DNA of 64,000 nt. Origin: Histidinibacterium lentulum. Lineage in GTDB: Bacteria; Pseudomonadota; Alphaproteobacteria; Rhodobacterales; Rhodobacteraceae. Below the pieces are notes generated by a model. It was not told the DNA's origin, ran no database searches, and was given only the letters and a program-made list of their open reading frames with translations. The stretch spans positions 281,369 through 345,368 of the forward strand of contig NZ_ML119086.1 in the NCBI RefSeq assembly GCF_003789055.1, written 5' to 3'. Shown in pieces: positions 7,442-14,634 of the stretch (positions are counted from its first letter, which is position 1; each line of letters opens with the position of its first letter). A program made the position numbers and the translations under genes.

Positions 7442-9163
7442 TCAGTAATCAAGCGCGTCGGGCACGGTGTCGAGCGCGCGGAAGGTCAGGGTGATGCGGC
7501 AGCGTCCGGTGTCGAGGAGCTGGCGGTCCAGCGTTCCACCGAGCTGGTCTGCGAAGGCCACGATCAGGTTCTCGCCGATCGTGGCGTCCGATTCGTCCGT
7601 CGCGTGCGCAGGCGGCCCGGTCTCGAGCAGCAGGGTCACCATCCTCTCGTCGTCCTGGGTCAGGGCGATCTCCACCGGAGTCGCGTCGTCGGCGGTGTTC
7701 CCGCCGCCCAGGGCCTCCGCCACCAGGAGCGAGAGCGGCACGGCCTGCTGGGGGACCAGCACCACCGGCTCGAGCACCATGCGCAGGCGGCTCTGGCCCG
7801 GCAGGACGCCGTGCTGGGCGGCGATGTCCTGGATCAGGCGGCCCGCCTCCACTGCGCTCATGTCCTTCGACAGGTAGAGATTGCGGTGGATCGCGGCGAG
7901 GCTGAGGATCCGGTCCTGGAGGGCGCGCAGCACGGCGCGGGCCTCGGGCGAGTCGGCGCGCCTGCGCTTCATCGAGGTGATCGAGCTGAGGAGCTGCAGG
8001 TTGTTCTTAACCCGGTGGTGGATCTCCTTCAGCAGGATGTTCTTCTCGCGCACCGCATCCTCGAGCTGCGCCTCGTCGCGCAGGACGCTTTCGGCCATGG
8101 CCACGAACTCGGCGTCCATTTCGCGGAACTCGGCCGGCGTTCCGGCCTGGGGCGGGGCCACGTCGAGCTGGCGGGAGCGTCCGAAGCTGCGCATCTTGCT
8201 GCGCAGCGCCTGGACATGGACCAGCACCAGCCGGTGCATGGCGATCGAGGCCACGAGCAGGCTCGCGCCCCACATCAGGAGCGGGAAGAGCACGGCGGCG
8301 ACGGGCGTTGGCAGCCGTCCGAGCCGCGGCAGCTCGGGCTCCCAGACGCCGAGGACATAGACCTCGCCGGGCACGACGGGGGTGACCGTGTAGGTCTGCA
8401 TGTCGCCGCCGCGGCTCTCGCCGGTGAAGGCGCTTGGCGCCTCGGGGAAGAGCGCGGTCAGCTCCTGCCGGGGCATGAGCGCCTCGGGGGGCTGCGGCTC
8501 GCCGCTGAGGGTGCTGAGGATCTGGCCGCGCCGGTTGAAGGTGATCATCTCGAGCGGGTCCTCGGCGATGAGATTCTCGGGACGGCGGCTCCCGGAGGCG
8601 GAGGCGAGGACGGTGTTGGGAATGGAGATCGATATGGCGCCGAGGTAGCGGCCGGCGTCGAACACCGGTTCGGAGATGATGACGACCCAGTCCTCGCTCA
8701 CCGGTCCGCGCTGGTTGGAGGAGATGAGGCGGCGGGGATTTTCGAGGAACTCCAGCCGCTCGGGCGTCATCGGCAGGGTCAGCGCGCCGTCGGCGGTGGA
8801 GCAGGCGATATGGCCGTCGGGCGGGATGAAGCCGACGAAGCTGAACTGCGGATCGTTCTCGATCATCCGGCGAAGGGCGTCGTTGCAGCCCTCGGTGTCG
8901 CCGAGGATGCCGGGCGCGAGGCCCGCAAGCGTCTGGGCCGCGCCGATGGCCCCCGCGACCACCTCGGCCTCGGCGGCGGCGGCGCGTTCGGTGAGCGCGA
9001 GAAAGGCGAGTTCCGACCGGCGCAGGGCCTCGCGCTGGTATTCCTGGGTCTGGATCACCGCGATCAGGCCGAGGGGCAGAAGGGCGATCGTCAGGAAGGC
9101 GATCACCCGGAATGTCAGGCCGCGCGCTTCGCGGCCTCCGCCTTCGGCGGTGTCGGGTATCAC
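7442..9163 (-). CDS. Membrane sensor histidine kinase (HisKA_2 type) with degenerate ATPase domain
   Basis: This is a 573-residue sensor of the general stress response locus. It has a membrane segment at about residues 16-38, a periplasmic sensing region of about 235 residues, a second membrane segment near residues 275-300, and a HisKA_2 dimerisation domain with EIHHRVKNNLQ (His 382/383). The kinases that feed PhyR are usually of this HWE/HisKA_2 group. The ATPase part is odd: where relatives have an NELVTNALKHA N-box this protein has AEALGGGNTADD, and the DNGVG G1 motif is replaced by ETGPPA, while a G2-like stretch and QLGG remain. It starts at GTG, overlapping the ecfG stop (GTGA). It may sense and phosphorylate PhyR poorly, act as a phosphatase, or work with a partner kinase. 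Confidence 0.85.
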   Translation of the reverse strand: MIPDTAEGGGREARGLTFRVIAFLTIALLPLGLIAVIQTQEYQREALRRSELAFLALTERAAAAEAEVVAGAIGAAQTLAGLAPGILGDTEGCNDALRRMIENDPQFSFVGFIPPDGHIACSTADGALTLPMTPERLEFLENPRRLISSNQRGPVSEDWVVIISEPVFDAGRYLGAISISIPNTVLASASGSRRPENLIAEDPLEMITFNRRGQILSTLSGEPQPPEALMPRQELTALFPEAPSAFTGESRGGDMQTYTVTPVVPGEVYVLGVWEPELPRLGRLPTPVAAVLFPLLMWGASLLVASIAMHRLVLVHVQALRSKMRSFGRSRQLDVAPPQAGTPAEFREMDAEFVAMAESVLRDEAQLEDAVREKNILLKEIHHRVKNNLQLLSSITSMKRRRADSPEARAVLRALQDRILSLAAIHRNLYLSKDMSAVEAGRLIQDIAAQHGVLPGQSRLRMVLEPVVLVPQQAVPLSLLVAEALGGGNTADDATPVEIALTQDDERMVTLLLETGPPAHATDESDATIGENLIVAFADQLGGTLDRQLLDTGRCRITLTFRALDTVPDALDY

Positions 9164-9726
9164 AGGCTGCCCGGGCCGCTCGAGGACAGGACGGCGCGGG
9201 TGGCCCCGTCGGTCAGCTCCATGTCCTCGTTGTCATTGAGGTCGAGAAGTTCCGCGAGCCGGGTGCGGCCCCGGTTGGCGCGGCTCTTGATCGTGCCCAC
9301 GGCCACGCCGCACATGCGCGCGGCCTCCTCGTAGGAGAAACCCTGCGCGCCCACCAGCGTCAGCGCTTCGCGCTGCTCGGCGGGAAGCTGGGCGAAGGCG
9401 GTGAAGAAATCCGCGAGCTGCAGCTTGCCGTCGTGTTCGGGCTTCTCGGCCAGCGACGCGGTGAAGGCGCCGTCCACGTCCTCCACCTCGCGCTTCGCCT
9501 TGCGACGGCCCGAATAGAAGGTGTTGCGCAGGATCGTGAAGAGCCAGGCGCGCAGGTTGGTGCCGGTCTCGAACTTGTCGAAGTTCGACCAGGCCTTGAC
9601 CACGGTGTCCTGCACGAGGTCGTCCGCCGAGGCGGAATTCCGCGTGAGGCTGAGCGCGAAGGCACGGAGGGCGGGCAGGTGCGTGACGAGTTCGTCGCGC
9701 GGGTCCTGGGCATCGGTTCGGGTCAT
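9160..9726 (-). CDS. ecfG: EcfG-type RNA polymerase sigma factor
   Basis: This is the extracytoplasmic-function sigma factor of the alphaproteobacterial general stress response, 188 residues. Region 2 (LPALRAFALSLTRN, then DDLVQDTVVKAW) and region 4 (LPAEQREALTLVGAQGFSYEEAARMCGVAVGTIKSR) are intact. When PhyR is phosphorylated and removes NepR, it directs polymerase to GGAAC-N16/17-CGTT promoters. The start at 9726 lies 4 bases after the nepR stop. An in-frame ATG at 9801 would overlap nepR heavily and adds a poorly conserved tail. The gene is co-transcribed with nepR and the downstream sensor kinase. Confidence 0.95.
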   Translation of the reverse strand: MTRTDAQDPRDELVTHLPALRAFALSLTRNSASADDLVQDTVVKAWSNFDKFETGTNLRAWLFTILRNTFYSGRRKAKREVEDVDGAFTASLAEKPEHDGKLQLADFFTAFAQLPAEQREALTLVGAQGFSYEEAARMCGVAVGTIKSRANRGRTRLAELLDLNDNEDMELTDGATRAVLSSSGPGSL

Positions 9727-9730
9727 GGCG

Positions 9731-9931
9731 TCACCCGCGATCCGGGTCTTGCTCTGGGGCCGCAGCCTCCACCCCCGCGGCGGCGCTGCCGTTCGCCTCA
9801 CGACGGCGCAACTCCTCGAGAAGTCCGAGCAGGCGCTCGGGCAGCGGATCGCTTTCTATTTCCTTGAAGGCCCGACGCAGGTGTGCGTCGATATCTCCGG
9901 CCCTGTGCCCCTTCGGCATGTCTTTCCCCAT
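9731..9931 (-). CDS. nepR: NepR anti-sigma factor
   Basis: This is a small (66-residue) anti-sigma factor that holds EcfG inactive until phosphorylated PhyR binds it. The diagnostic NepR helix pattern is visible: IDAHLRRAFKEIESDPLPERLLGLLEELRRRE. A flexible Ala/Glu-rich tail follows. The gene lies directly upstream of ecfG with a 4-base gap and is divergent from phyR, the standard arrangement. The start could be the ATG at 9931 or the one at 9919, both in frame. The small size and the position between ecfG and phyR make the assignment firm. Confidence 0.93.
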   Translation of the reverse strand: MGKDMPKGHRAGDIDAHLRRAFKEIESDPLPERLLGLLEELRRREANGSAAAGVEAAAPEQDPDRG

Positions 9932-9993
9932 TCGCCGCGCCTTGGCGTCTTGTCCCCCGGCCTACAGGATATAGGTGTCCTGCACCGCCGACG

Positions 9994-10019
9994 GGAACCC
10001 AAGTCGCAGGATATGCGTT
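9994..10019 (+). promoter_or_regulatory. EcfG-dependent promoter of phyR
   Basis: GGAAC at 9994-9998 and CGTT at 10016-10019 are separated by exactly 17 bases. This is a perfect match to the known GGAAC-N16/17-CGTT consensus of EcfG sigma factors. It points to phyR, whose ATG is 36 bases downstream with AGGGAACGA as ribosome site, and gives the expected positive feedback. No equally good site was found on the opposite strand for nepR-ecfG. Confidence 0.85.
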
Positions 10020-10054
10020 CGGTTCCACAAAATTACGCATCAGGGAACGAAAAT

Positions 10055-10867
10055 ATGACAGCGATCACAGACGCGTCCACCCTTGCCAGCGCAATCGGGG
10101 GGGAACTGCCGTACCTGCGCCGCTATGCCCGGGCCCTCACCGGGTCGCAGGGCACGGGCGACGCGTATGCTGCGGCGGCCCTGGAGGCGATCCTCGAGGA
10201 CCGGGATGTCTTCGCCAGCGAACGACGGCCGAAGGTCGCGCTGTTCCAGGTCTTCCACGGCATCTGGCAAAGCTCGGGCCAGCCCGTCTCGGAGGACGAG
10301 ACCGGCCTCGCGCAGGCCGCTCAGGCCCATCTGTCGAAGCTGACGCCGAACACCCGCGAGGCGCTGCTGCTGCAGTCCATCGAAGAACTGTCCATAGAGG
10401 AGATCGCCTTCGTCATGGGGATCGAACAATCCGAGGTGCGTCATCTGGTGGAGGTGGCAGAGCGCGAGATGGCCGACAGCGTGTCGGGGCGCATCATGAT
10501 CATCGAGGACGAGGCGATCATCGCCATGGACCTGCAGGCCATCGTGGCCGACATGGGCCATGCGATCACCGGGGTCGCCCGGACCCGCGACGCCGCGATC
10601 GAACTGGCGCGGGCAGAGGCGCCGGACCTGATCCTCGCCGACATCCAGCTTGCCGACAATTCGAGCGGGATCGACGCGGTGAACGACATCCTGCGCGAGC
10701 TTGGCACGCTGCCGGTCATCTTCATCACGGCCTTCCCCGAGCGGCTTCTGACGGGCGAGCGGCCGGAACCGGCCTTCCTGATCTCGAAGCCCTACCGGGA
10801 GGATCAGGTCCGCTCGGCGGTGAGCCAGGCCATGTTCTTCTCCTCGACGGAGCCGCTGCACAGCTGA
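10055..10867 (+). CDS. phyR: PhyR, general stress response anti-anti-sigma response regulator
   Basis: This is a 270-residue response regulator with the inverted PhyR layout: an N-terminal sigma-like domain (about residues 1-135, with a region-4-like LTPNTREALLLQSIEELSIEE) and a C-terminal receiver domain (about 145-265). The receiver has the acidic pair IIEDE, phospho-acceptor Asp196 in LILADIQL, the Thr/Ser position in FITAF and the Lys in ISKPY. When phosphorylated, its sigma-like domain binds NepR and frees EcfG. The ATG at 10055 has a good ribosome site; in-frame sequence upstream is promoter DNA. It is divergent from nepR-ecfG-kinase. Confidence 0.96.
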   Translation: MTAITDASTLASAIGGELPYLRRYARALTGSQGTGDAYAAAALEAILEDRDVFASERRPKVALFQVFHGIWQSSGQPVSEDETGLAQAAQAHLSKLTPNTREALLLQSIEELSIEEIAFVMGIEQSEVRHLVEVAEREMADSVSGRIMIIEDEAIIAMDLQAIVADMGHAITGVARTRDAAIELARAEAPDLILADIQLADNSSGIDAVNDILRELGTLPVIFITAFPERLLTGERPEPAFLISKPYREDQVRSAVSQAMFFSSTEPLHS

Positions 10868-10929
10868 GGTGCATCGGCGCGACTGTCCGGCGCCGGGGCC
10901 GGCGTGCCGGGCCGAGGTCCGGCGGGCGC

Positions 10930-11811
10930 TCACGGAGCCGGCGTCGTGGGCGGGGGGCGGCTCGGCGCGCCCCGCCTCCGCGTGTCGGCATGGCCGAGGA
11001 TGAGCCGGTTCAGAACCGCTCCGAGAAGCACGAGGTAGGCGGAGATGTAGAACCACATCATCAGCGCGATCACCGCGCCGATTGACCCGTAGAGCCGGTT
11101 GTAGTTCCCGAAATTCGCCAGGTAGACCGAGAAGCCCACCGAGGCCGCGAGCCAGACCGCGACCGCCACCACCGCACCGGGGGTGAACCAGCCGGGCCGC
11201 GCCTCACCGCCCGGGTTCGGTCCGAAACGGTAGAGCAGGCTCAGCCCCGCCAGAAGGACCGCGATGGCCAGCGTCCAGCGGAAGGTCTCGGCGGCCAGGG
11301 CTTCCGCCGGGCCGAGCGGCAGGAAGGCCAGCGCGACGGGGGCCACGACCACGAGGATCAGTGCGGCCAGCGCCACGCCAACCAGCGAGACCGTCAGCGT
11401 CATCGCCACGATCGCGTGGCGCAGACCGCCGCGGTTGCCGCGTCCGTGGATCTCGTTGAGGCCCCGGATCACCGCCGCCACGCCAGCCCGCGCCGACCAG
11501 AGCGCCAGGAGGATCGACAGGCCCGAGGCCCAGCCGAGCGTGTCGCTGCGGGTGTTCAGAAGACCCATGACCTGGGAGGAGAAGACGGCATAGGCCTCCT
11601 CGGGCATGATCTCGTGGAGAAGCTCCATCTGCTCGGCGACGATGCCCGGATCGGCGACGAGACCGAAGAGGGCGATGACGGCGGCGATGGCCGGAAAGAT
11701 CGCGACGACGCCAAAGAACGCACAGCCCGCCGCGATGAGACCGAGATTGGTGCGGTCGATTTCCGCGCCGAGCCATTGCATGGCGCGGATCATCCGCTTC
11801 ACGCCGGTCAT
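10930..11811 (-). CDS. YihY/BrkB-family inner membrane protein
   Basis: This is a 293-residue integral membrane protein with about six hydrophobic segments (first at about residues 23-48: NLGLIAAGCAFFGVVAIFPAIAA) and the family feature of a conserved GSIGAVIALMMWFYISAY segment near residues 240-260. YihY/BrkB proteins were once called ribonuclease BN; their true function is unsettled, possibly transport. The gene converges on phyR and probably belongs to the stress regulon, because an EcfG-like promoter (12013-12037) lies upstream on the same strand. The C-terminal tail is short and Pro/Arg rich. Confidence 0.85.
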   Translation of the reverse strand: MTGVKRMIRAMQWLGAEIDRTNLGLIAAGCAFFGVVAIFPAIAAVIALFGLVADPGIVAEQMELLHEIMPEEAYAVFSSQVMGLLNTRSDTLGWASGLSILLALWSARAGVAAVIRGLNEIHGRGNRGGLRHAIVAMTLTVSLVGVALAALILVVVAPVALAFLPLGPAEALAAETFRWTLAIAVLLAGLSLLYRFGPNPGGEARPGWFTPGAVVAVAVWLAASVGFSVYLANFGNYNRLYGSIGAVIALMMWFYISAYLVLLGAVLNRLILGHADTRRRGAPSRPPPTTPAP

Positions 11812-12012
11812 CGCGCGCGGTTCCGGTCCGGTCGGGTCATGGAGCTATCCCATACTCTCGGTCGAGAGGCCGCAAGGGGCGACGGCGGGATTTCCGGGGA
11901 GCGGTGCATGTCACCAAGACCGACCACGACCCTGAGGGACGAGGGGACAGGGAACGGGCCGTGGCCGGTTTGGTGTTCGCCAAAAGTCGCGGTGCGACCT
12001 CGACACCGTGAC

Positions 12013-12037
12013 AACAGGCCCGGGGCCGCCTTGTTCC
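12013..12037 (-). promoter_or_regulatory. Probable EcfG-type promoter for yihY
   Basis: On the minus strand GGAAC (12037-12033) is followed after 16 bases by TGTT (12016-12013), one mismatch from the EcfG consensus GGAAC-N16-CGTT. It sits just past the otsBA terminator and points at the YihY/BrkB gene. The match is seen; use by EcfG is inferred from the neighbouring regulator locus. Confidence 0.45.
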
Positions 12038-12048
12038 CGGCCGCGTGG

Positions 12049-12073
12049 AAAAAACCCGAAAATTCTTTCCGGG
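12049..12073 (-). terminator. Rho-independent terminator of otsBA
   Basis: On the minus strand an 8-bp stem (CCCGGAAA / TTTTCGGG, one G-U pair) with a GAA loop is followed directly by six T residues. It lies about 130 bases beyond the otsA stop and before the yihY promoter. It is the only classical stem plus T-run terminator I found in the window. Confidence 0.8.
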
Positions 12074-12130
12074 CGAGATGGCGCTAAAAATTTCTTATAC
12101 ACCAGAGGGTTGCGCATTCCAGCGGATGGC

Positions 12131-12178
12131 GGGACCGGGGCTCCGCCCCGGACCCCGGGATATTTCCGGCCAGAAAAG
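12131..12178 (-). repeat. Dispersed hairpin/AAATATCCC repeat element, copy 1
   Basis: Read on the minus strand this is CTGGCCGGAAATATCCC followed by a GC-rich hairpin (CCGGGGC, 3-base loop, GCCCCGG at 12135-12151). Related elements lie at 38722-38817 and 46546-46583. It sits 27 bases beyond the otsA stop. Elements of this general form are common between genes in Rhodobacteraceae as far as I recall; their function is not known to me. Confidence 0.55.
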
Positions 12179-12204
12179 GACCGGGACCGGACCGAGCGGA
12201 GCGG

Positions 12205-13578
12205 TCAGGCCACCTGCACCTGAGGCTGGCTGCGCAGGGCGCGCAGGTAGCTCTCGGTCCACCACTCGATATCCGTGTCGCGGATCACCTGCATCATGGA
12301 CAGCCAGCGTGCGTGGCGCTCGTGCAGGGACATGGCGAGCGCCTGGTCGATGGCGCGGGCCATGCCCGAGGTGTCGTAGGGGTTGACCATCAGCGCCCCG
12401 TCGAGCTGCTCGGCGGCCCCCGCGAAATGCGACAGGATCAGCACGCCGGGATCCGCGCCGTCCTGGGCGGCGACGAATTCCTTCGCGACGAGGTTCATCC
12501 CGTCGGCAAGAGGGGTGACCAGCATCACGTCGGCCCGGCGGTAGAGCCCGGCCACGATCTCCCGCGGGAGGGGGCGGCGGATGTAGCGGATCGGGGTCCA
12601 GTCGAGTTCCGCGTGCTCGCCGTTCACGCTGCCGGCCATGCTCTCGAGTTCCGCGCGGATCTCGCGGTAGGCCTCCACGTCCTCGCGGCTCGGCGGCGCG
12701 ATCTGGAGCATGGTCGCCCGAGGTCCGTCGCTGGCGCGCAGGCCGAGGTACTTGCCGAAGGCCTCGAAGCGGTTGGGCAGGCCCTTGGAATAGTCGAGCC
12801 GGTCCACGCCCAGCACCAGCTTCTGCTCCACCGGCAGGTCGGTGATGGTGATGTCGGCGGCGTCGGCCGCCTCCTGGAAGCTGTCGACGTCGATGCCGAT
12901 GGGAAAGGAGCGGACCTCGAAGAAGCGGTCGGCGAGCTTCATGCGGCCGCGCAGGGTGAATTCCGCCTCGGTGGCGGTGCGCAGCCATTCGAGGCAGGCG
13001 GAGACGTCCCGCTGGGTCTGCAGGCCGAAGAGGTCGAAGGAGGAGACCCAGGGTCCGAGCTGCTTCTGGTCCGGGAGGGCCGCGATGTCGCCTGGGTTCG
13101 GGAAGGGGATGTGCAGGAAGAAGCCGATGCGGTTCTGCACCCCCAGTTTTCTCAGCTCGTGACCCAGCGGCAGGAAGTGGTAGTCGTGGACCCAGAGGAT
13201 GTCGCCCGGCTCCACCACCTTGGCGATCATCTCCGCCACGCGGGCGTTGACGGCCATGTACTGGCGGCGGTTCTCCTCGTCCACGTCGATGAGGTCGGCG
13301 CGGTGGTGAAACAGCGGCCAGATCACCGAGTTGGCATGGCCGAGGTAGAAGCCGCGGTGTTCATCCTCGGTCAGGTCGTAGGCGAGCTTGCGATACTCCG
13401 GCACGCCCTCGATCTCGTGCAGGGGGCCGGGGGAGTCCGAGGTTTCGCCCGACGAGCCGATCCAGACGCCGCCGCGGGCCTTCAGCGCGTCATGGAGCGC
13501 GACCACCAGCCCCCCGGAGGGCTGGGCGTCGGTGGGGATGCGGTTCGAGACGACGATGAGACGACTCTCTGCGGCCAT
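12205..13578 (-). CDS. otsA: Trehalose-6-phosphate synthase OtsA
   Basis: This is a GT20 glycosyltransferase of 457 residues that makes trehalose-6-phosphate from UDP-glucose and glucose-6-phosphate in the cytoplasm. Family motifs visible are SNRIP near the N-terminus, GGLVVAL, WVHDYHFLPL, FFLHIPFP, VDRLDYSKGL and VTPLADGMNLVAKEFVAAQ. Length is normal for bacterial OtsA. The ATG lies 3 bases after the otsB stop, so the two genes form an operon ending in the terminator at 12049-12073. Trehalose is a stress protectant in relatives and is often controlled by EcfG, but no EcfG consensus was found upstream of otsB. Confidence 0.97.
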   Translation of the reverse strand: MAAESRLIVVSNRIPTDAQPSGGLVVALHDALKARGGVWIGSSGETSDSPGPLHEIEGVPEYRKLAYDLTEDEHRGFYLGHANSVIWPLFHHRADLIDVDEENRRQYMAVNARVAEMIAKVVEPGDILWVHDYHFLPLGHELRKLGVQNRIGFFLHIPFPNPGDIAALPDQKQLGPWVSSFDLFGLQTQRDVSACLEWLRTATEAEFTLRGRMKLADRFFEVRSFPIGIDVDSFQEAADAADITITDLPVEQKLVLGVDRLDYSKGLPNRFEAFGKYLGLRASDGPRATMLQIAPPSREDVEAYREIRAELESMAGSVNGEHAELDWTPIRYIRRPLPREIVAGLYRRADVMLVTPLADGMNLVAKEFVAAQDGADPGVLILSHFAGAAEQLDGALMVNPYDTSGMARAIDQALAMSLHERHARWLSMMQVIRDTDIEWWTESYLRALRSQPQVQVA

Positions 13579-13581
13579 GGT

Positions 13582-14376
13582 TCAGCTCCCGCCCTCCGTC
13601 CAGGTGCGCAGGACCGCGCGGGCCGCGGCGGGGTCCGGGACGCGGAAGCCGGCCTGGGTGTCGCCCGGCCCGACCTTGACCGAGATGCCGTCGGACCGGG
13701 AGGTGACCCAGGCGAGGGCCGGCTCGTCGGTCACGTCGTCGCCGAAGAACACCGGGCGGCGGTCCGCGAAGCGCGCGCTTTCCATGATGCGCTTGATCGA
13801 GGCGTCCTTGGAGATGCCCTCGGGGCGCAGTTCGTAGGCCATCTTGGAGTGATGCAGCTCGAAGCCTTCGTGGCTCTGCTCGAGGGCATGGAAGAAGGCA
13901 TAGGCCTCGGCCTCCCGCTCCGGCACCTGGCGGAAGTGCAGAACCACGCCGGTGGGCTTGCGCTCGGCGAGCAGGCCCTCGTGGGTGGCGGCGAAGGCCT
14001 CGGCCATGTCGCCCAGGCGGGCGACCACGTCCGACCCGGCGAGCGGATGGCGGTGCACCTCGCCCTCGACGCGGTCCTCGGCGCCGTGGGAACCGATCAC
14101 ATGGCCGCCGAAGCCGCCGAGAAAACCGCAGGCCACGTCGATGGGACGGCCGGTGACGATGACGAGCCGGCCGTCGGTGGCAGCATCGAGGGCCTTGAGC
14201 AGATCGACGAGATCGTCCGGCACCTCGATCGCGTCGGGGCGCGGGGCGATGTCGACGAGGGTGCCGTCGAAGTCGAGGAACAGGGCCGTGCGGCCAAGGT
14301 CGACCTCCGGAAGGGTCGTCTCGCACGGCCCGTCGCCATGGGGTTCGGATACGAAGCCGATCATCTCGTAGTACAT
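13582..14376 (-). CDS. otsB: Trehalose-6-phosphate phosphatase OtsB
   Basis: This is a HAD-superfamily phosphatase of about 264 residues that removes phosphate from trehalose-6-phosphate. It shows HAD motif I DFDGTL (nucleophile Asp about 35), motif II in LVIVTGRP and the late acidic motif FFGDDVTDE. The start at 14376 (MYYEM) has AGGGAGA 8 bases upstream. A longer in-frame start at 14481 would read through the promoter region and was not used. It is the first gene of otsBA, and the region upstream is shared with the divergent LacI-type regulator gene. Confidence 0.95.
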   Translation of the reverse strand: MYYEMIGFVSEPHGDGPCETTLPEVDLGRTALFLDFDGTLVDIAPRPDAIEVPDDLVDLLKALDAATDGRLVIVTGRPIDVACGFLGGFGGHVIGSHGAEDRVEGEVHRHPLAGSDVVARLGDMAEAFAATHEGLLAERKPTGVVLHFRQVPEREAEAYAFFHALEQSHEGFELHHSKMAYELRPEGISKDASIKRIMESARFADRRPVFFGDDVTDEPALAWVTSRSDGISVKVGPGDTQAGFRVPDPAAARAVLRTWTEGGS

Positions 14377-14470
14377 CGCGGGTCTCCCTGATCTGTCACG
14401 GCGCCTTGCGGGCCTGCTGACGGTCCGCCTCCCCGCCGGGAGCGGGTGCGGACCGATGGGTGCGTCTCCC

Positions 14471-14498
14471 AATATAGGCACGGCTGTGCCGATCCGAA
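14471..14498 (-). promoter_or_regulatory. Candidate otsBA promoter with internal inverted repeat
   Basis: On the minus strand TTCGGA (14498-14493) and TATATT (14476-14471) are spaced by 16 bases, and the spacer holds the inverted repeat GGCAC-GGCT-GTGCC (14477-14490). A repressor bound there would block the promoter. The -35 match is weak. Confidence 0.3.
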
Positions 14499-14557
14499 CA
14501 CCCGCGGCGGCACGAGACGTGCGCGCAACACTCCCCGAAGCCTTCGCAGGCGGCTTA

Positions 14558-14586
14558 TTGTCTTGGAACGCCGGAGCGGCTCAAAT
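14558..14586 (+). promoter_or_regulatory. Candidate promoter of the LacI-type regulator gene
   Basis: TTGTCT (14558-14563) and TCAAAT (14581-14586) are spaced by 17 bases, each matching 4 of 6 of the housekeeping consensus. An inverted repeat GGAGC-N9-GCTCC (14573-14591) overlaps the -10 box and could be an operator for autoregulation. The start codon is at 14635. Confidence 0.4.
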
Positions 14587-14634
14587 GCTCCCGAGGCAGG
14601 GCGCAGACCCGACAACAAGAACCGGAGCAGGCTC

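Larger units (their letters stand above)
11812..12204 (-). other. Intergenic region between otsA and yihY
   Basis: This stretch has no convincing gene. Reading along the minus strand it holds, in order, a hairpin/AAATATCCC repeat element (12131-12178), an AT-rich patch around 12085-12110, the otsBA terminator (12049-12073), an EcfG-like promoter (12013-12037) and a small inverted repeat CTCTCG/CGAGAG (11855-11868) before the yihY start. The leader from the proposed promoter to yihY would be about 190 bases. Confidence 0.6.

Noticed and set aside
7376..9334. Open frame of about 650 codons on the plus strand opposite the sensor kinase
   Set aside because: The composition is typical of a GC-rich shadow frame, no domain is seen, and the minus-strand kinase has clear motifs.
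10868..10929. Bidirectional terminator between phyR and yihY
   Set aside because: There are GC-rich palindromic bits (CCGGCGCCGG) but no clear single stem with T-runs on either side.
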